Source of the DNA: Thermosynechococcaceae cyanobacterium MS004
GTDB lineage: Bacteria; Cyanobacteriota; Cyanobacteriia; Thermosynechococcales; Thermosynechococcaceae
Direction: 5' to 3'
NCBI GenBank assembly: GCA_022402525.1
Contig: JAKRSB010000150.1
Coordinates: 1-64,000 of the forward strand
DNA length: 64,000 nucleotides
Of this stretch, positions 30,201-38,388 are shown piece by piece (within the stretch, counting starts at the first letter, position 1; the number at the start of each line of letters is the position of its first letter). Both the position numbers and the translations under genes were made by a program. A model generated the notes under the pieces. That model was not told where the DNA came from. It saw only the letters and a list, made by a program, of their open reading frames with translations, and made no database searches.

Positions 30201-31208
30201 CTCGCGGCGAACCAAAAAGGCGTTCAGGCGCTACAGCGGATGGTGGCGCAGTATGGCCTCGATACCGTGCAGGCCTACATGCAGCATATTCAAGACTACG
30301 CTGAGCAATCCGTGCGCCGCGTCATCGATCGGCTCCTCACCCAGCACCCAACGGGACAGTTTACCTACCCCACGGATGAGGACTCCCAAATTCAGGTACA
30401 GATTACATTCAATGCCCAAGAGCGCTCTGCCCGCGTTGACTTTACGGGTACATCTGTCCAGCAGACCAGCAATAGCAACGCCCCTGCCGCCGTGGCCAAG
30501 GCCACCGTCCTGTATGTCTTTCGTACGCTGGTCACAGAATCTATTCCGCTCAATGCAGGCTGCCTCAAGCCCTTAGAGATTATTTTGCCGAAGGGAAGCT
30601 TGCTCAACCCGACTTATCCCGCCGCTGTGGTTGCCGGCAATGTGGAAACCTCTCAGGCGATCGCCAATGCCCTGTATGGTGCCCTAGACATCACGGCCGC
30701 ATCCCAAGGCACGATGAACAACCTCACCTTTGGCACCCATCAGTATCAATACTATGAAACGATTTGCGGAGGCTCCGGTGCAGGGGCGTATTTCCACGGA
30801 ACTGACGCGGTTCAGACTCACATGACCAACTCAAGACTGACTGATCCAGAGGTTTTAGAAGGTCGGTTTCCGGTCTTGGTCAAAGAATTTGCCATTCGAC
30901 CCCGAAGCGGTGGACAAGGTCGCTATCGGGGCGGTGATGGGGTAATCCGCAGGATTGAATTTCAGGAAACCATGACAATTTCGGTTTTATCCGGCCATCG
31001 CCGGATTGCTCCGTTTGGCCTTCAAGGTGGAATGCCAGGCAAGCCTGGGCACAATAGTCTTATCTCTGCAGTCAACAATTCTTGCACAATCCTTGCTGGG
31101 CGATTCACGCTAACGGCTCAGCAAGGAGACTGCCTTGTGCTCGAAACACCAGGCGGAGGCGGGTACGGACTCCCCTCGTTGCCCTTGGCTTCAGACCTTG
31201 GTAAATAA
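27267..31208 (+). CDS. 5-oxoprolinase / hydantoinase A-B fusion protein
   Basis: ATP-dependent hydrolase, probably cleaving 5-oxoproline to glutamate in glutathione turnover. The HyuA half shows WIDRGGTFTDIVARRPDG, KLGTTVATNALLERKGE and the actin-like IGFDMGGTSTDVCHYS. The HyuB half shows SVNIKERLDFSCAIFDKEG, HLGSMGDSVQAV, SRGHHADIGGITPGSMP and ends with a Gly-rich TPGGGGYG. At 1313 residues it matches eukaryotic-type fused 5-oxoprolinases (about 1290). Extra residues come from tandem repeats: LGLQDLGLQDLGIQDS near residue 38, and PFNPSLSNPSPFNPSLSN in the linker near residue 670. The relation to glutathione is of interest since gor is at the left edge, but the genes are not linked operonically. 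Confidence 0.93.
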   Translation: MKKWQFWIDRGGTFTDIVARRPDGTLEVRKVLSDVQSSEGLGLQDLGLQDLGIQDSVLQGIRDLLESSDQRSIPHQHSNERLENLFLENTPIESVIESVKLGTTVATNALLERKGERTVLAITGGFRDALRIGYQNRPDIFALEIVLPDLLYEQVVEISERYSAAGVELEAVNGAAVRQDLQQVYDQGIRSIAIALMHGYRYPEHEKQVAAIAREVGFTQISVSHEVSPLVKLISRADTTVADAYLSPVLHHYLDGLKQGLGNTRLLVMQSNGGLVDAQAIQGKDAILSGPAGGVVGAVKTCAADGITDLIGFDMGGTSTDVCHYSNKGWRADKRRNGQGEQGLQDSQGSQDDYERVFDTEVAGVRLRSPMMAIHTVAAGGGSLLTFDGAKFRVGPESAGANPGPACYRQGGALTVTDCNVLVGKIQPQFFPQVFGVERNEPIDAQIVQEKFAALALEIAQMTGQPQTPEKVAEGFLAIAVDNMANAIKYISLQRGYDLSAYTLCCFGSAGGQHACAIAERLGIQQIVIHPLAGVLSAYGMGLADLRVCRQQSVDVPLPDCSQLLPTLAQLEAAATQELVRQGVDPLDCRVLRKAYLRLQGSDSALAVPWENADTMQAAFAAHHQQLYGFTPTHLDLKRALKVDSLWVEAIGGAAEPEISSQAFCFSPFNPSLSNPSPFNPSLSNRTDSQPFPVQQVRIYTHGEWHQTPVYERSALKRGDRILGPALIIEPTGTNMLEPNWQAMLTKTGQLLLQHTPPVPRSQTQTQGSGQDLSESCNSPDPVWLEIFGNQFRAIAEQMGVTLQNTSTSVNIKERLDFSCAIFDKEGQLVANAPHIPVHLGSMGDSVQAVRQVYGDCMASGDAFVLNDPYQGGTHLPDITVVTPAFTSEATVHPDSRSSCSCPSFYVASRGHHADIGGITPGSMPPHSTHISQEGILIPPTVLMRQGQIQTSALLTLLNSGDYPARNPLQNLADLQAQLAANQKGVQALQRMVAQYGLDTVQAYMQHIQDYAEQSVRRVIDRLLTQHPTGQFTYPTDEDSQIQVQITFNAQERSARVDFTGTSVQQTSNSNAPAAVAKATVLYVFRTLVTESIPLNAGCLKPLEIILPKGSLLNPTYPAAVVAGNVETSQAIANALYGALDITAASQGTMNNLTFGTHQYQYYETICGGSGAGAYFHGTDAVQTHMTNSRLTDPEVLEGRFPVLVKEFAIRPRSGGQGRYRGGDGVIRRIEFQETMTISVLSGHRRIAPFGLQGGMPGKPGHNSLISAVNNSCTILAGRFTLTAQQGDCLVLETPGGGGYGLPSLPLASDLGK

Positions 31209-31550
31209 CTTGTCAGGAAACGTTGAAATTCAGTAAATTTACGGAGGAAAGTTTTCCCGTGGTCTTACGGTATCTTTCTAGGGACTGTATTCGGCAAAAT
31301 AAGCACAAGTTAAAGAGATAGTCGTTCCCTTATTCGCCATGTTCTTTTGGTCTATTCAGCCCGTTCTCCTCAGTCCACTCTATAGAACTCCATCCAACGT
31401 AATGCACCCTTTTTGAGACGCCTTTCCTTTAGACCCATCTCCATGAGAGATAATAATATCTATCTATAGAGGCAGAGCAGACCGAGCTCCTTCAGACTAA
31501 CGACTTTCTCTAGAAACGATTGATTAGTCCCTTGCTACCTTTAACATCCC
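31209..31550. other. Gene-free stretch
   Basis: No gene supported in these 342 bases. The AT-rich near-palindrome around AGATAATAATATCTATCTATAGA (31446-31470, seen as overlapping short motifs) may be part of the promoter of the next gene. Confidence 0.35.
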
Positions 31551-32045
31551 ATGACTCAAAAGAGTAATCAGCCCATTGAACTGCTAAAGAGTGGACAGCT
31601 CTTGTCCCTCACCATGAACCCAACCTCTGGCATCATTTTACAAAAGCCTTATTTTGCAGAGTTTATTGGCCCAGGGGCGGCGGTTGGCGGCATGTTTGAC
31701 CTTCAATGCGTCACAATTTATACCTTAGGTAAGGTTGAATTTACGGTGCCCTCAACGGTGGAAGAACGCCAGCAGGCTTTTCAGCGACGCATGGCAGATA
31801 TTGAGAAAATGCAGACTCTGTGCCAGTCGGATGTGCCGCTGGCGCGCTCGATTGAATTTTTAGGGATGCTCTGCGATCGCTTTGGAAGTGAGCAAATTCA
31901 AAGTATTCCCAATGACGTACTGGCAAAAGTGGTGGGTGTTTTACCCGGCACCATTGTGATGGCTTGGCAAGCGCAAAAAGAGCCTCCGTCTCCCGCTGAT
32001 GCAGCAGAAAACGCTCAGAACGATCCAATCGCAGCTATTGCTTAG
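31551..32045 (+). CDS. Conserved protein of unknown function
   Basis: A 164-residue soluble protein that I do not recognise. The first 60 residues are beta-rich (LLSLTMNPTSGIILQKPYF, FDLQCVTIYTLGKVEF), then a helical segment (VEERQQAFQRRMADIEKMQ) and a compact region ending in GVLPGTIVMAWQAQKE. The tail is Ala/Asn-rich. The first ATG is used. It stands alone between non-coding stretches. Confidence 0.65.
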   Translation: MTQKSNQPIELLKSGQLLSLTMNPTSGIILQKPYFAEFIGPGAAVGGMFDLQCVTIYTLGKVEFTVPSTVEERQQAFQRRMADIEKMQTLCQSDVPLARSIEFLGMLCDRFGSEQIQSIPNDVLAKVVGVLPGTIVMAWQAQKEPPSPADAAENAQNDPIAAIA

Positions 32046-32076
32046 GGCAGGATGACCTACCGTAGCGTTTTAATTG

Positions 32077-32160
32077 ATTAACTGTCAGTTGATTGACTTT
32101 CGGTTGATTAACCTTCAGTTGATTCGAGCTTTGATTCAGTTTTGAATTCCAGTCTTGATC
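32077..32160. repeat. Tandem array around TTGATTnACnnTCAG
   Basis: Four or more imperfect units of about 17-18 bases with the core GTTGATTAACTTTCAG, between two convergent genes. Copies differ at several places, so this looks older than the perfect arrays. Confidence 0.7.
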
Positions 32161-32197
32161 CTGGTCTTGAGGTCAGCTTTGCAGCTCAAATCTTGAA

Positions 32198-32803
32198 TCA
32201 AGCTTTGCAGTTAAGCGATATTCTAGTGTCTTCGCCTGTCTTTGGATTAGTGCCCGTTGCGGAGCGGCAAAGAAACGCCCGCTGCTCCCCATCTAGGATG
32301 GCATCGGTGAAGTCAGCTCCGGTAATATTGGCTTCCTTAAACGTTGAGCGTAGCAAAATCGCTTCAGATAGGATGGCGTCTTCTAGGTTCGCCTGAGTAA
32401 AATCAACCTGATCAGCCATTGCGTACTGAAGGTTTGCGTCCTTTAGGTTGGTGTTGCGCATGACGGAAGCGCTAAAAATTGTGCCGCGCAGGTCTGCATC
32501 GCTAAAATCAGCCGACTCCATATTGGCATTGGCAAAGTCGGCTGCCCTGAGATCCTGGCGAGCGAAGCTTTTTCCCCGGAGCTCCGCGTTGCTGTAGGAC
32601 ATGGGTTTAATAAGCTCCAGGGAAGCGTCTTCCGCTCCTACTGCCATGAGATTCCAGCCCGTTAGGCTCCAGCAGACCAGAAGCCAGCCCAGAAGCGACA
32701 TCAAGCTACTGCGAAGCTTGCGAAAGAGCCCATAAGACTGGCATAAACCACAAGAAGAAGAGGCGATCACTTCGGTCTTAGTCGCTAGGTCTGGGTATGG
32801 CAT
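32198..32803 (-). CDS. Exported pentapeptide-repeat protein
   Basis: After a hydrophobic N-terminal segment (LLGWLLVCWSLTGWNLMAVGA, seen about residues 38-58), the mature part contains about 16 A(D/N)LxX-type pentapeptides (ADFANANMESADFSDADLRG, DANLQYAMADQVDFTQANLE) that build a right-handed square helix. It ends with a pair of cysteines (LCRSATGTNPKTGEDT, then C), as in thylakoid-lumen pentapeptide proteins of plants and cyanobacteria. Lumen or periplasm location is therefore likely. The ATG at 32701 would place the signal peptide closer to the start. Function unknown. Confidence 0.82.
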   Translation of the reverse strand: MPYPDLATKTEVIASSSCGLCQSYGLFRKLRSSLMSLLGWLLVCWSLTGWNLMAVGAEDASLELIKPMSYSNAELRGKSFARQDLRAADFANANMESADFSDADLRGTIFSASVMRNTNLKDANLQYAMADQVDFTQANLEDAILSEAILLRSTFKEANITGADFTDAILDGEQRAFLCRSATGTNPKTGEDTRISLNCKA

Positions 32804-32910
32804 GGTGGGTTAAGTGATGCACGAAAGGAGCTTGTCTCTCCTTTACTCTAGCGGCTCCTAGGGTCGCTAGGTGCTCTAAAGCAGATGTCCAAATCAGATG
32901 TGCAAGCAAA

Positions 32911-33171
32911 CTAACCCTTACGACTCTGGCGCTTGGCGCTGGAAGAGTTAGCGTTATTCTTGCCCAGGATTGGATGGCTGCTCCAATTGATTAAAAGCCC
33001 TGTCCATCGACAGGCATGGTTAAAACAGATATATCGCTCAACGGGAATAAGGTAGCTTAATTTCCGCTCTATGGGTTTACGACGGGTTCGCTGTAGGGGC
33101 TTTTGGCATTTTGGGCATGGAGGTAAGGATGCCTGGGGCAAGGATGACTGGATTAAGGATGATTGGGGCAT
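32911..33171 (-). CDS. Small zinc-ribbon protein
   Basis: An 86-residue basic protein with CPKC near residue 19 and CFNHAC near residue 49, a four-cysteine zinc-ribbon pattern around RRKPIERKLSYLIPVERYI. The N-terminus repeats SSLIQSSLPQASLP from short in-frame duplications. The C-terminus is Ser/Lys/Arg-rich. No family name can be given; a nucleic-acid role is possible but not shown. Confidence 0.6.
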   Translation of the reverse strand: MPQSSLIQSSLPQASLPPCPKCQKPLQRTRRKPIERKLSYLIPVERYICFNHACRWTGLLINWSSHPILGKNNANSSSAKRQSRKG

Positions 33172-33387
33172 GAATGGCGATCGTACTTTATGGTGAACGC
33201 TAGGGAAGTCCTCTGGGGAGACAGATGCCTGAGAATGGTGAACATAAGGTTACCTTACAATACGGCACAGAAGCGCAAACGGATTTAATTACCTGAAATT
33301 CAGGAAAACTTACAGAGACTCGTTTGATTAACGACATAATCTTTGTCAAGTTGTGTTATCGAAGAACGAACCATTTTTTATCTTGCA

Positions 33388-34152
33388 ATGAACTATCCGC
33401 GAATTATTTTTTTTGATGCTGTTGGCACGCTCTTTGATATTCGGGGTAGCGTAGGCGAAATCTATGGAGAGTTTGCTCAAAAGGCAGGGGTGAGCGTTGA
33501 CTACCAACAGCTCAATGCGGCCTTCATGCAAAATTTCCGCGCTGCACCCAGAGCAGCTTTTGCGGGGGCTGATCCTCAGCAATTTACGCAACTAGAGTAT
33601 GAGTGGTGGCAGGCGATCGCCTATCAAAGTTTTGCTCAGGTTGGGGCGGATGCTCTGCTCACAAATTTTGATACGTTCTTTCAGCCGCTTTTTGACCACT
33701 TTGCGATCGCAGATCCTTGGGTGCTGTACCCAGAAACTCCTCAGGTGCTGGCGGAAATTCAGTCCCTTGGCATTGAGCTCGCCATGATTTCTAACTTTGA
33801 TAGTCGTTTACACAACGTTTTAGAGGCCCTAGATCTCGACCAATGGTTTAGCTCCGTCACCATTTCAACCCAGGTGGGTGCTGCCAAGCCAGCTCGTGAA
33901 ATTTTTGAAGCTGCACTTGCTCCCTACAGCTACCGACCCGATGAAGCATGGCATGTCGGCGATAGCTGGCCAGAAGACTACGAGGGGGCAACGACTGCTG
34001 GTTTTCAGGGCGTGTGGCTAAACCGCGATCGCCGCCAGGAACGTCCCAAAGCCGCGACCCCTAAGGCTGGCAACAAAAGCAATAACAAGATTAAAGCTCA
34101 GCCCATTGAAATTCAAACTCTATCGGCGCTGCCATCGATACTGAAAGACTAG
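33388..34152 (+). CDS. HAD-IA hydrolase, DREG-2-like
   Basis: Predicted phosphatase. Motif I reads FFDAVGTLFDIRG: the nucleophile Asp is present but the second motif Asp, usually general acid/base, is a valine. That substitution is common in the DREG-2-like HAD subfamily. Motif II is AMISNFDSR, and the C-terminal motif is WHVGDSWPEDYEGATTAGF. The start is the ATG at 33388 (MNYPRIIFFDAVG). The C-terminal 25 residues are Lys/Ala-rich and overlap the end of the next gene on the other strand by 33 bases. Confidence 0.83.
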   Translation: MNYPRIIFFDAVGTLFDIRGSVGEIYGEFAQKAGVSVDYQQLNAAFMQNFRAAPRAAFAGADPQQFTQLEYEWWQAIAYQSFAQVGADALLTNFDTFFQPLFDHFAIADPWVLYPETPQVLAEIQSLGIELAMISNFDSRLHNVLEALDLDQWFSSVTISTQVGAAKPAREIFEAALAPYSYRPDEAWHVGDSWPEDYEGATTAGFQGVWLNRDRRQERPKAATPKAGNKSNNKIKAQPIEIQTLSALPSILKD

Positions 34153-34320
34153 CCCAACAGCTACAAAAATGGACGGCAAGAAAACCATTGCTAAAACAAC
34201 CCCAGATGTAGGCGGGAGCAGAAGCTGAGGGCCTAACGCTTTGATGCCCACAGAAATGAAGGCGGAAGCGAGCAACACCTTGATCACAAAGCCTAGTAAG
34301 TCCGTCTGCATGGTTGTCAA
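34120..34320 (-). CDS. Small two-helix membrane protein
   Basis: A 66-residue protein with two hydrophobic helices (LLGFVIKVLLASAFISVGI and GVVLAMVFLPSIFVAVGLVF) and an Arg-rich C-terminus. Similar tiny membrane proteins are common in cyanobacteria, but no function is known to me. It overlaps the HAD gene tail to tail, which lowers confidence slightly. The start codon lies inside a tandem array at 34308-34356. Confidence 0.6.
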   Translation of the reverse strand: MTTMQTDLLGFVIKVLLASAFISVGIKALGPQLLLPPTSGVVLAMVFLPSIFVAVGLVFQYRWQRR

Positions 34321-34358
34321 AATTGCATGGTTGTCAAATCTTGCATGGTTGTCAAATC
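34308..34358. repeat. 3-copy tandem repeat at a gene start
   Basis: Three copies of a 16-18 base unit, GCATGGTTGTCAAATCTT, with small differences. The first copy overlaps the start codon of the small membrane protein gene; each copy contains the same potential start triplet on the minus strand. Confidence 0.82.
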
Positions 34359-34666
34359 GTTGCCAAAAAGCCTGGCCGACAGGGTCTGAGCAATCCTGTG
34401 ATCTGTCCTTAGCTTAGCCCCTAGCTGCGGGCTGAAGAATCACTCGATGAAAAAAGCAAAAGTCAGCCTCGCGCTGCGCCAGCCTCACGCTGCGTCAATA
34501 TCCATCCCCTGACTCAGCTCGCCACAGGGAAAATCCTCTTAGAATTAATCTATTCAGTGGATCTACTCAGTGAATCTATTCAGCTCGCTTGCTGAATAAC
34601 CAGCTTGTGATTCAGTCCATGCAGTCAGCCCATTTAATTCAATCGCCATAAAGGATAATGTGACCC

Positions 34667-35329
34667 ATGAAAGCACTAGTAGTTGGGGCGACTGGACAAA
34701 CGGGTCGCCGAATTGTAGAGCAGCTTGTGGCGCGCCAAATTCCGGTTAGAGCGCTGGTCCGCGATCGCGCACGCGCCCAAGAGATCCTGCCCGCTGCGGC
34801 TGAGCTGGTTGTGGGCAATGTCCTAGAGCCAGAAACCCTAAAAAGCGCGATCGCGGACAGTACCGTCATCCTCAGCGCCACTGGCGCTGCTCCCAGCTTC
34901 AACCCCTTTGGCCCCTATCAAGTTGACTATGAAGGCACCAAGAACTTAGTAGATGCCGCAAAGGCCGCGCAAGTTCAGCATTTTGTCATGGTGTCTTCTC
35001 TTTGCGTGTCGCAGTTTTTCCATCCCCTCAACCTGTTTTGGCTCATTCTGGTTTGGAAGCAGCAGGCAGAGCAGTACCTACAGCGCAGCGGGCTTGTCTA
35101 CACCATTGTTCGTCCCGGCGGTTTAAAAAATACGGATGAGCGACCACCGATCGTGATGTCTAAAGCAGATACGCTTTTTGAGGGCAGCATTTCACGAGAT
35201 CAGGTTGCTCAGGTTTGTATTGAAGCACTCTCTCAAAAGGCCGCTCGTGACAAAATCGTTGAAATTGTGGCCCGACCTGAGGCCGTAGAATATTCTTTCT
35301 CCGACCTATTTTCAGGCGTCCCCGCTTAG
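34667..35329 (+). CDS. NAD(P)-binding SDR protein, atypical
   Basis: A 220-residue Rossmann protein with glycine motif VVGATGQTGRRIVEQL at the very N-terminus, then LVRDRARAQEILPAAAELVVG and the TIVRPGGLKN segment typical of NmrA/Tic62-like atypical short-chain dehydrogenases. The family includes Ycf39-like photosystem assembly factors and plastid Tic62, but this protein is shorter and cannot be assigned to either. No active-site Tyr-x3-Lys pair is evident (VMVSSLCVSQF occupies the region), so it may bind NADP(H) without classical dehydrogenase activity. Confidence 0.85.
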   Translation: MKALVVGATGQTGRRIVEQLVARQIPVRALVRDRARAQEILPAAAELVVGNVLEPETLKSAIADSTVILSATGAAPSFNPFGPYQVDYEGTKNLVDAAKAAQVQHFVMVSSLCVSQFFHPLNLFWLILVWKQQAEQYLQRSGLVYTIVRPGGLKNTDERPPIVMSKADTLFEGSISRDQVAQVCIEALSQKAARDKIVEIVARPEAVEYSFSDLFSGVPA

Positions 35330-35467
35330 CTGCAAACGTCGCCGTACTTCTTTAGCCTATATCCAAGATCATTGTGATGCCCTTACAATGCCTTTGAGTG
35401 CAGCATGTCTGAAGATCAGCGTGTCTGAAGATGTAGGAACCGTATTAAGAACGCCGCTTAAATTTCT

Positions 35468-36247
35468 ATGTACGATGATATTCCTGAAGCAGTTCGGCAG
35501 TCCGTTAAAGAGCCGTCACGGACTAAGCTTCCACGACTGGCCCTGCTGCTGGGCGGTGGAGCCTTGGGTATACTCGCGATCGCCTTCCTGCTGATGCGGA
35601 TTTCTTCCCCACCGGCCCCGCAAGCCAGCACGCCAGCAAGTGCCCCAAACACCTCTGCTGTTCAGCCCACGCCAGCCGCTGCACCAGTAACAGCACCCGT
35701 GACCGCATCTTCCCCCAGTCCTGATGCACTTCTTGGCCATCTGGCCTACGCAGAAGCCCCTGCGGAAGAACTGGTCGCCATAACTGCCGACGGGCAGATT
35801 AAACTGCGGTCTGCAGCTGCAGCCGCCTATGAAAAAATGAAGGACGCAGCCGCAGCAGAAGGCATTAATCTTCTCCCCATTTCAGGATTCCGCTCAGTCA
35901 GCGATCAGGATGATTTATTTTTCCGCGTGAAAGAGCAGCGCAATCAGGATGTCTCCAAACGGGCTGAGGTGAGTGCGCCTCCTGGACATAGCGAACACCA
36001 TACGGGGTATGCCGTCGACATTGGCGATGCAGACCAGCAGGAAACCAATCTTGACCAAACCTTTGAGAATACCGCTGCGTTTCGCTGGCTTGCCGCAAAT
36101 GCAGCGCAATACAGCTTTGAGCTATCCTTCCCCCGCGACAACCCTCAAGGCGTAAGCTATGAGCCTTGGCACTGGCGCTTTGTGGGAGATCGCAATAGTT
36201 TAGAAACCTTTTACCGTGCCCAAAATCTAAAGTCTAATGTGCCTTAA
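35468..36247 (+). CDS. D-alanyl-D-alanine carboxypeptidase, VanY/M15 family
   Basis: A zinc peptidase acting on cell-wall peptides outside the plasma membrane. One N-terminal membrane anchor (LALLLGGGALGILAIAFLLM, about residues 25-44) is followed by an Ala/Pro/Thr linker and the M15B domain: SGFRSVSDQDDLFFRV, PGHSEHHTGYAVDIGDAD (zinc His and Asp) and EPWHWRFVGDR (third zinc His). The start at 35468 is the first ATG. The stop TAA is immediately followed by a perfect 15-base duplication. Confidence 0.92.
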   Translation: MYDDIPEAVRQSVKEPSRTKLPRLALLLGGGALGILAIAFLLMRISSPPAPQASTPASAPNTSAVQPTPAAAPVTAPVTASSPSPDALLGHLAYAEAPAEELVAITADGQIKLRSAAAAAYEKMKDAAAAEGINLLPISGFRSVSDQDDLFFRVKEQRNQDVSKRAEVSAPPGHSEHHTGYAVDIGDADQQETNLDQTFENTAAFRWLAANAAQYSFELSFPRDNPQGVSYEPWHWRFVGDRNSLETFYRAQNLKSNVP

Positions 36248-36276
36248 CCCAGTGTTCCTTGACCCAGTGTTCCTTG
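36247..36276. repeat. Perfect 2 x 15 bp repeat starting in a stop codon
   Basis: Two copies of ACCCAGTGTTCCTTG; the first base is the last base of the VanY-type peptidase stop codon. The next gene starts 13 bases after the array. Confidence 0.88.
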
Positions 36277-36289
36277 ACCTCCGCGACGC

Positions 36290-37006
36290 ATGAACCCACT
36301 CACCCTCAATGCGATCGCCCTAAGTATCTTTGGCATGACCCTTTCGGTGCTGCTGAGTCCTTTTTTGCCCATCTCCCCTTGGCTCCCCGCAGGGCTGACC
36401 TTTGCCATTCTGAGCGCCGCCACCTTTGACTCCTTCCGGTTTCAGTCCTTCGGTCTAACGCTGGTGCTAGATACCATTGCTCAGCAGTTCCCAGGCTACA
36501 GAAAGCGTGTCCTGCACCACGAAGCGGGACATTTTCTCGCCGCCTACCTGCTAGGGTTGCCCATTCAGTCCTATGCCCTGAGCCTTCGAGAAGCCCTCAA
36601 CCAAGGACAGCCCAACCAAGGTCAACCCAATCAAGGTCAACCCATACAGGCCGGCATTATCCTGAAACAGCCTGAGCAAATTCAGCCTTGGATTCAGGAA
36701 AATATCAAAGCGCTCTGTACAGTTTGGGCGGCGGGGGGAGCGGCTGAAAAACTAAAGCATGGCTCTATTCAGGGAAATGAAGATGATATGCAGCAGCTTC
36801 GCAGCACGCTCAAGGCATTAGGATTGAGCGTTTCGCTGTATGAGCGGCAGGCGCACAGCGATGCCCAGCAGCTCTTTGAACGGCACCGTGATAGCTACGA
36901 AGCACTCGTCTTACTCATGGCAGAGCGCCGCTCTGTCGCAGAGTGCTGTGCCGTACTCAAGAAACTCCAGCCATGTGCAGCACCAGAACCCGCTGGAAGT
37001 CTGTAA
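36290..37006 (+). CDS. HEAGH-motif membrane protein, putative metalloprotease-like
   Basis: A 238-residue protein with two hydrophobic segments (residues 5-27 and 30-48), then LHHEAGHFLAAYLLGLP, an HExxH zinc motif as in FtsH-type M41 domains, and AAGGAAEKLKHGSIQGNEDD, which resembles the region that gives the third ligand in that fold. There is no AAA domain. Related stand-alone proteins occur in cyanobacteria and plants. Between the two motifs is a four-copy repeat (NQGQPNQGQPNQGQPIQ) from an in-frame duplication of 12-15 bases. Whether it is an active protease is unknown. Confidence 0.78.
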   Translation: MNPLTLNAIALSIFGMTLSVLLSPFLPISPWLPAGLTFAILSAATFDSFRFQSFGLTLVLDTIAQQFPGYRKRVLHHEAGHFLAAYLLGLPIQSYALSLREALNQGQPNQGQPNQGQPIQAGIILKQPEQIQPWIQENIKALCTVWAAGGAAEKLKHGSIQGNEDDMQQLRSTLKALGLSVSLYERQAHSDAQQLFERHRDSYEALVLLMAERRSVAECCAVLKKLQPCAAPEPAGSL

Positions 37007-37501
37007 ACCTGTAAACTGAAAATCGGCGAAGTTGTCTGTGAGACTATAACCCCAGCGTCTCAAGGAAGCAAAGTCTACCCTTAGGCAATGCGTCTAGCGA
37101 GTGATTCAAATCACTGTTTGTCTGTTTTAAGGCTCTTACTATGGGTTGATCGCCAAAATAGTCCTGAGGGTTAGCGTGTTTGAGCTTTAGGACTGGAAGG
37201 CTGGCTTTTAGGACTAGATTGACAGATTAGACTGACAAATTAGACTGACAGATGAGATTGACAGCGAAGGCCTAGCTGTCCAAGGGGAATATTGTATTTT
37301 GATTTTTGTTGTTTTAATTTTTGCTTGAATTCCAGCTTTTCCAATGCATAAAGTCTGTAACCAAGGCCCATAGCCGTATTCCGTTGAGCTGCCTTTCGTT
37401 GAGCTGCCTTTAGCGCTGCCATCAGTTTGCCGAGTTCTGAAGCCCCGCTCCAATAGGTTCAGGTTCCCTCCGATGACTTTCTACTGATTTTCGCAAGCTT
37501 T
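37007..37501. other. Gene-free stretch with a tandem array
   Basis: 495 bases without a supported gene. At 37211-37265 there are about four units of 13-14 bases around GACAGATTAGACT. The leftward 79-codon frame over 37214-37453 is made largely of repeats and is not called. Confidence 0.5.
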
Positions 37502-38311
37502 ATGGGCAACATCGATCAGACTGCTCCGCTCCTCGTGGCGCAAATTTCAGACCTTCATCTGTTTGCGGACGAGCGTCAAGACCTCTTAGGGTGGAATACT
37601 TGGGCCTCTTGGGAAGCCATACTAGAGCACTTGGAAATGGCCCAGTCTTTACCGGACTTGATTTTGCTAACGGGAGACCTGTCTCAAGACGAAACGGAAG
37701 GAGCCTATAGGCGGCTGGCGCATCGCCTAACGCCGCTAGGTATCCCAACTTACTGGCTTCCTGGCAATCATGACCATGTCCCAACCATGCAGCGGACGTT
37801 GAATACGCCCCCTATCTATGCAGATAAGGTGATAGAGCGAGGGGGCTGGAAATTTTTACTCCTCAATACCAATGTGCCGGGACAAGTGTATGGGGCGCTG
37901 AGTGGAGATAGCCTGAAATGGCTAGACAGCAGCCTTACCCAGACGCCTGTCCATCAGCCTGTTGTCATTGCCCTGCATCATCCGCCCTTCTTGGTGGGTT
38001 CTCCTTGGCTGGATAAAAGTGGGCTCCAGAATACGAGTGCATTGCTAGACATTCTGGATCGGCATCCCCAGGTTCGGCTCGTCTTGTTTGGGCATATCCA
38101 TCAAGAATTTGAGCATCAGCGCCGGGGGGTGAGCTATCTCAGTACGCCCTCAACCTGCATTCAGTTCATGCCCCAAAGCACTAATTTTGCCCTAGATGAT
38201 GCGCGCCCTGGTTTTCGGATGATTCAGCTCTATCCTGATGGACGATTTGAGACGCTCATTCATCGCGTGACGTTTCGGCAACAGCTCAACTTTGCGGCGC
38301 AGGGATATTAA
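37502..38311 (+). CDS. Metallophosphoesterase, class III cyclic-nucleotide phosphodiesterase type
   Basis: A two-metal phosphodiesterase with the family motifs in order: QISDLHLF (about 14), LLTGDLSQDETEGAY (about 57), WLPGNHDHVPTM (about 87), ALHHPPFLVGSPW (about 158) and LVLFGHIHQEFEH (about 201). This order and spacing match CpdA-like enzymes that hydrolyse cAMP, though the substrate range of the family is wide. The start is the ATG at 37502. It stands alone and is followed by a short tandem array. Confidence 0.88.
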   Translation: MGNIDQTAPLLVAQISDLHLFADERQDLLGWNTWASWEAILEHLEMAQSLPDLILLTGDLSQDETEGAYRRLAHRLTPLGIPTYWLPGNHDHVPTMQRTLNTPPIYADKVIERGGWKFLLLNTNVPGQVYGALSGDSLKWLDSSLTQTPVHQPVVIALHHPPFLVGSPWLDKSGLQNTSALLDILDRHPQVRLVLFGHIHQEFEHQRRGVSYLSTPSTCIQFMPQSTNFALDDARPGFRMIQLYPDGRFETLIHRVTFRQQLNFAAQGY

Positions 38312-38336
38312 GTCATTTTTGGTGAGCGGACTTTCT

Positions 38337-38378
38337 GTCTAGAGGGTTGTGTCTAGAGGGTTATGTCTAGAGCTTTAG
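38337..38378. repeat. 3 x 14 bp tandem repeat
   Basis: Units near GTCTAGAGGGTTGT, two with one mismatch and a third diverged at its end, between two convergent genes. Confidence 0.82.
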
Positions 38379-38388
38379 GCCAAGACGC

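Noticed and set aside
37214-37453. Leftward 79-codon open frame
   Set aside because: Composed of a tandem array and low-complexity residues, no homologue recognised.
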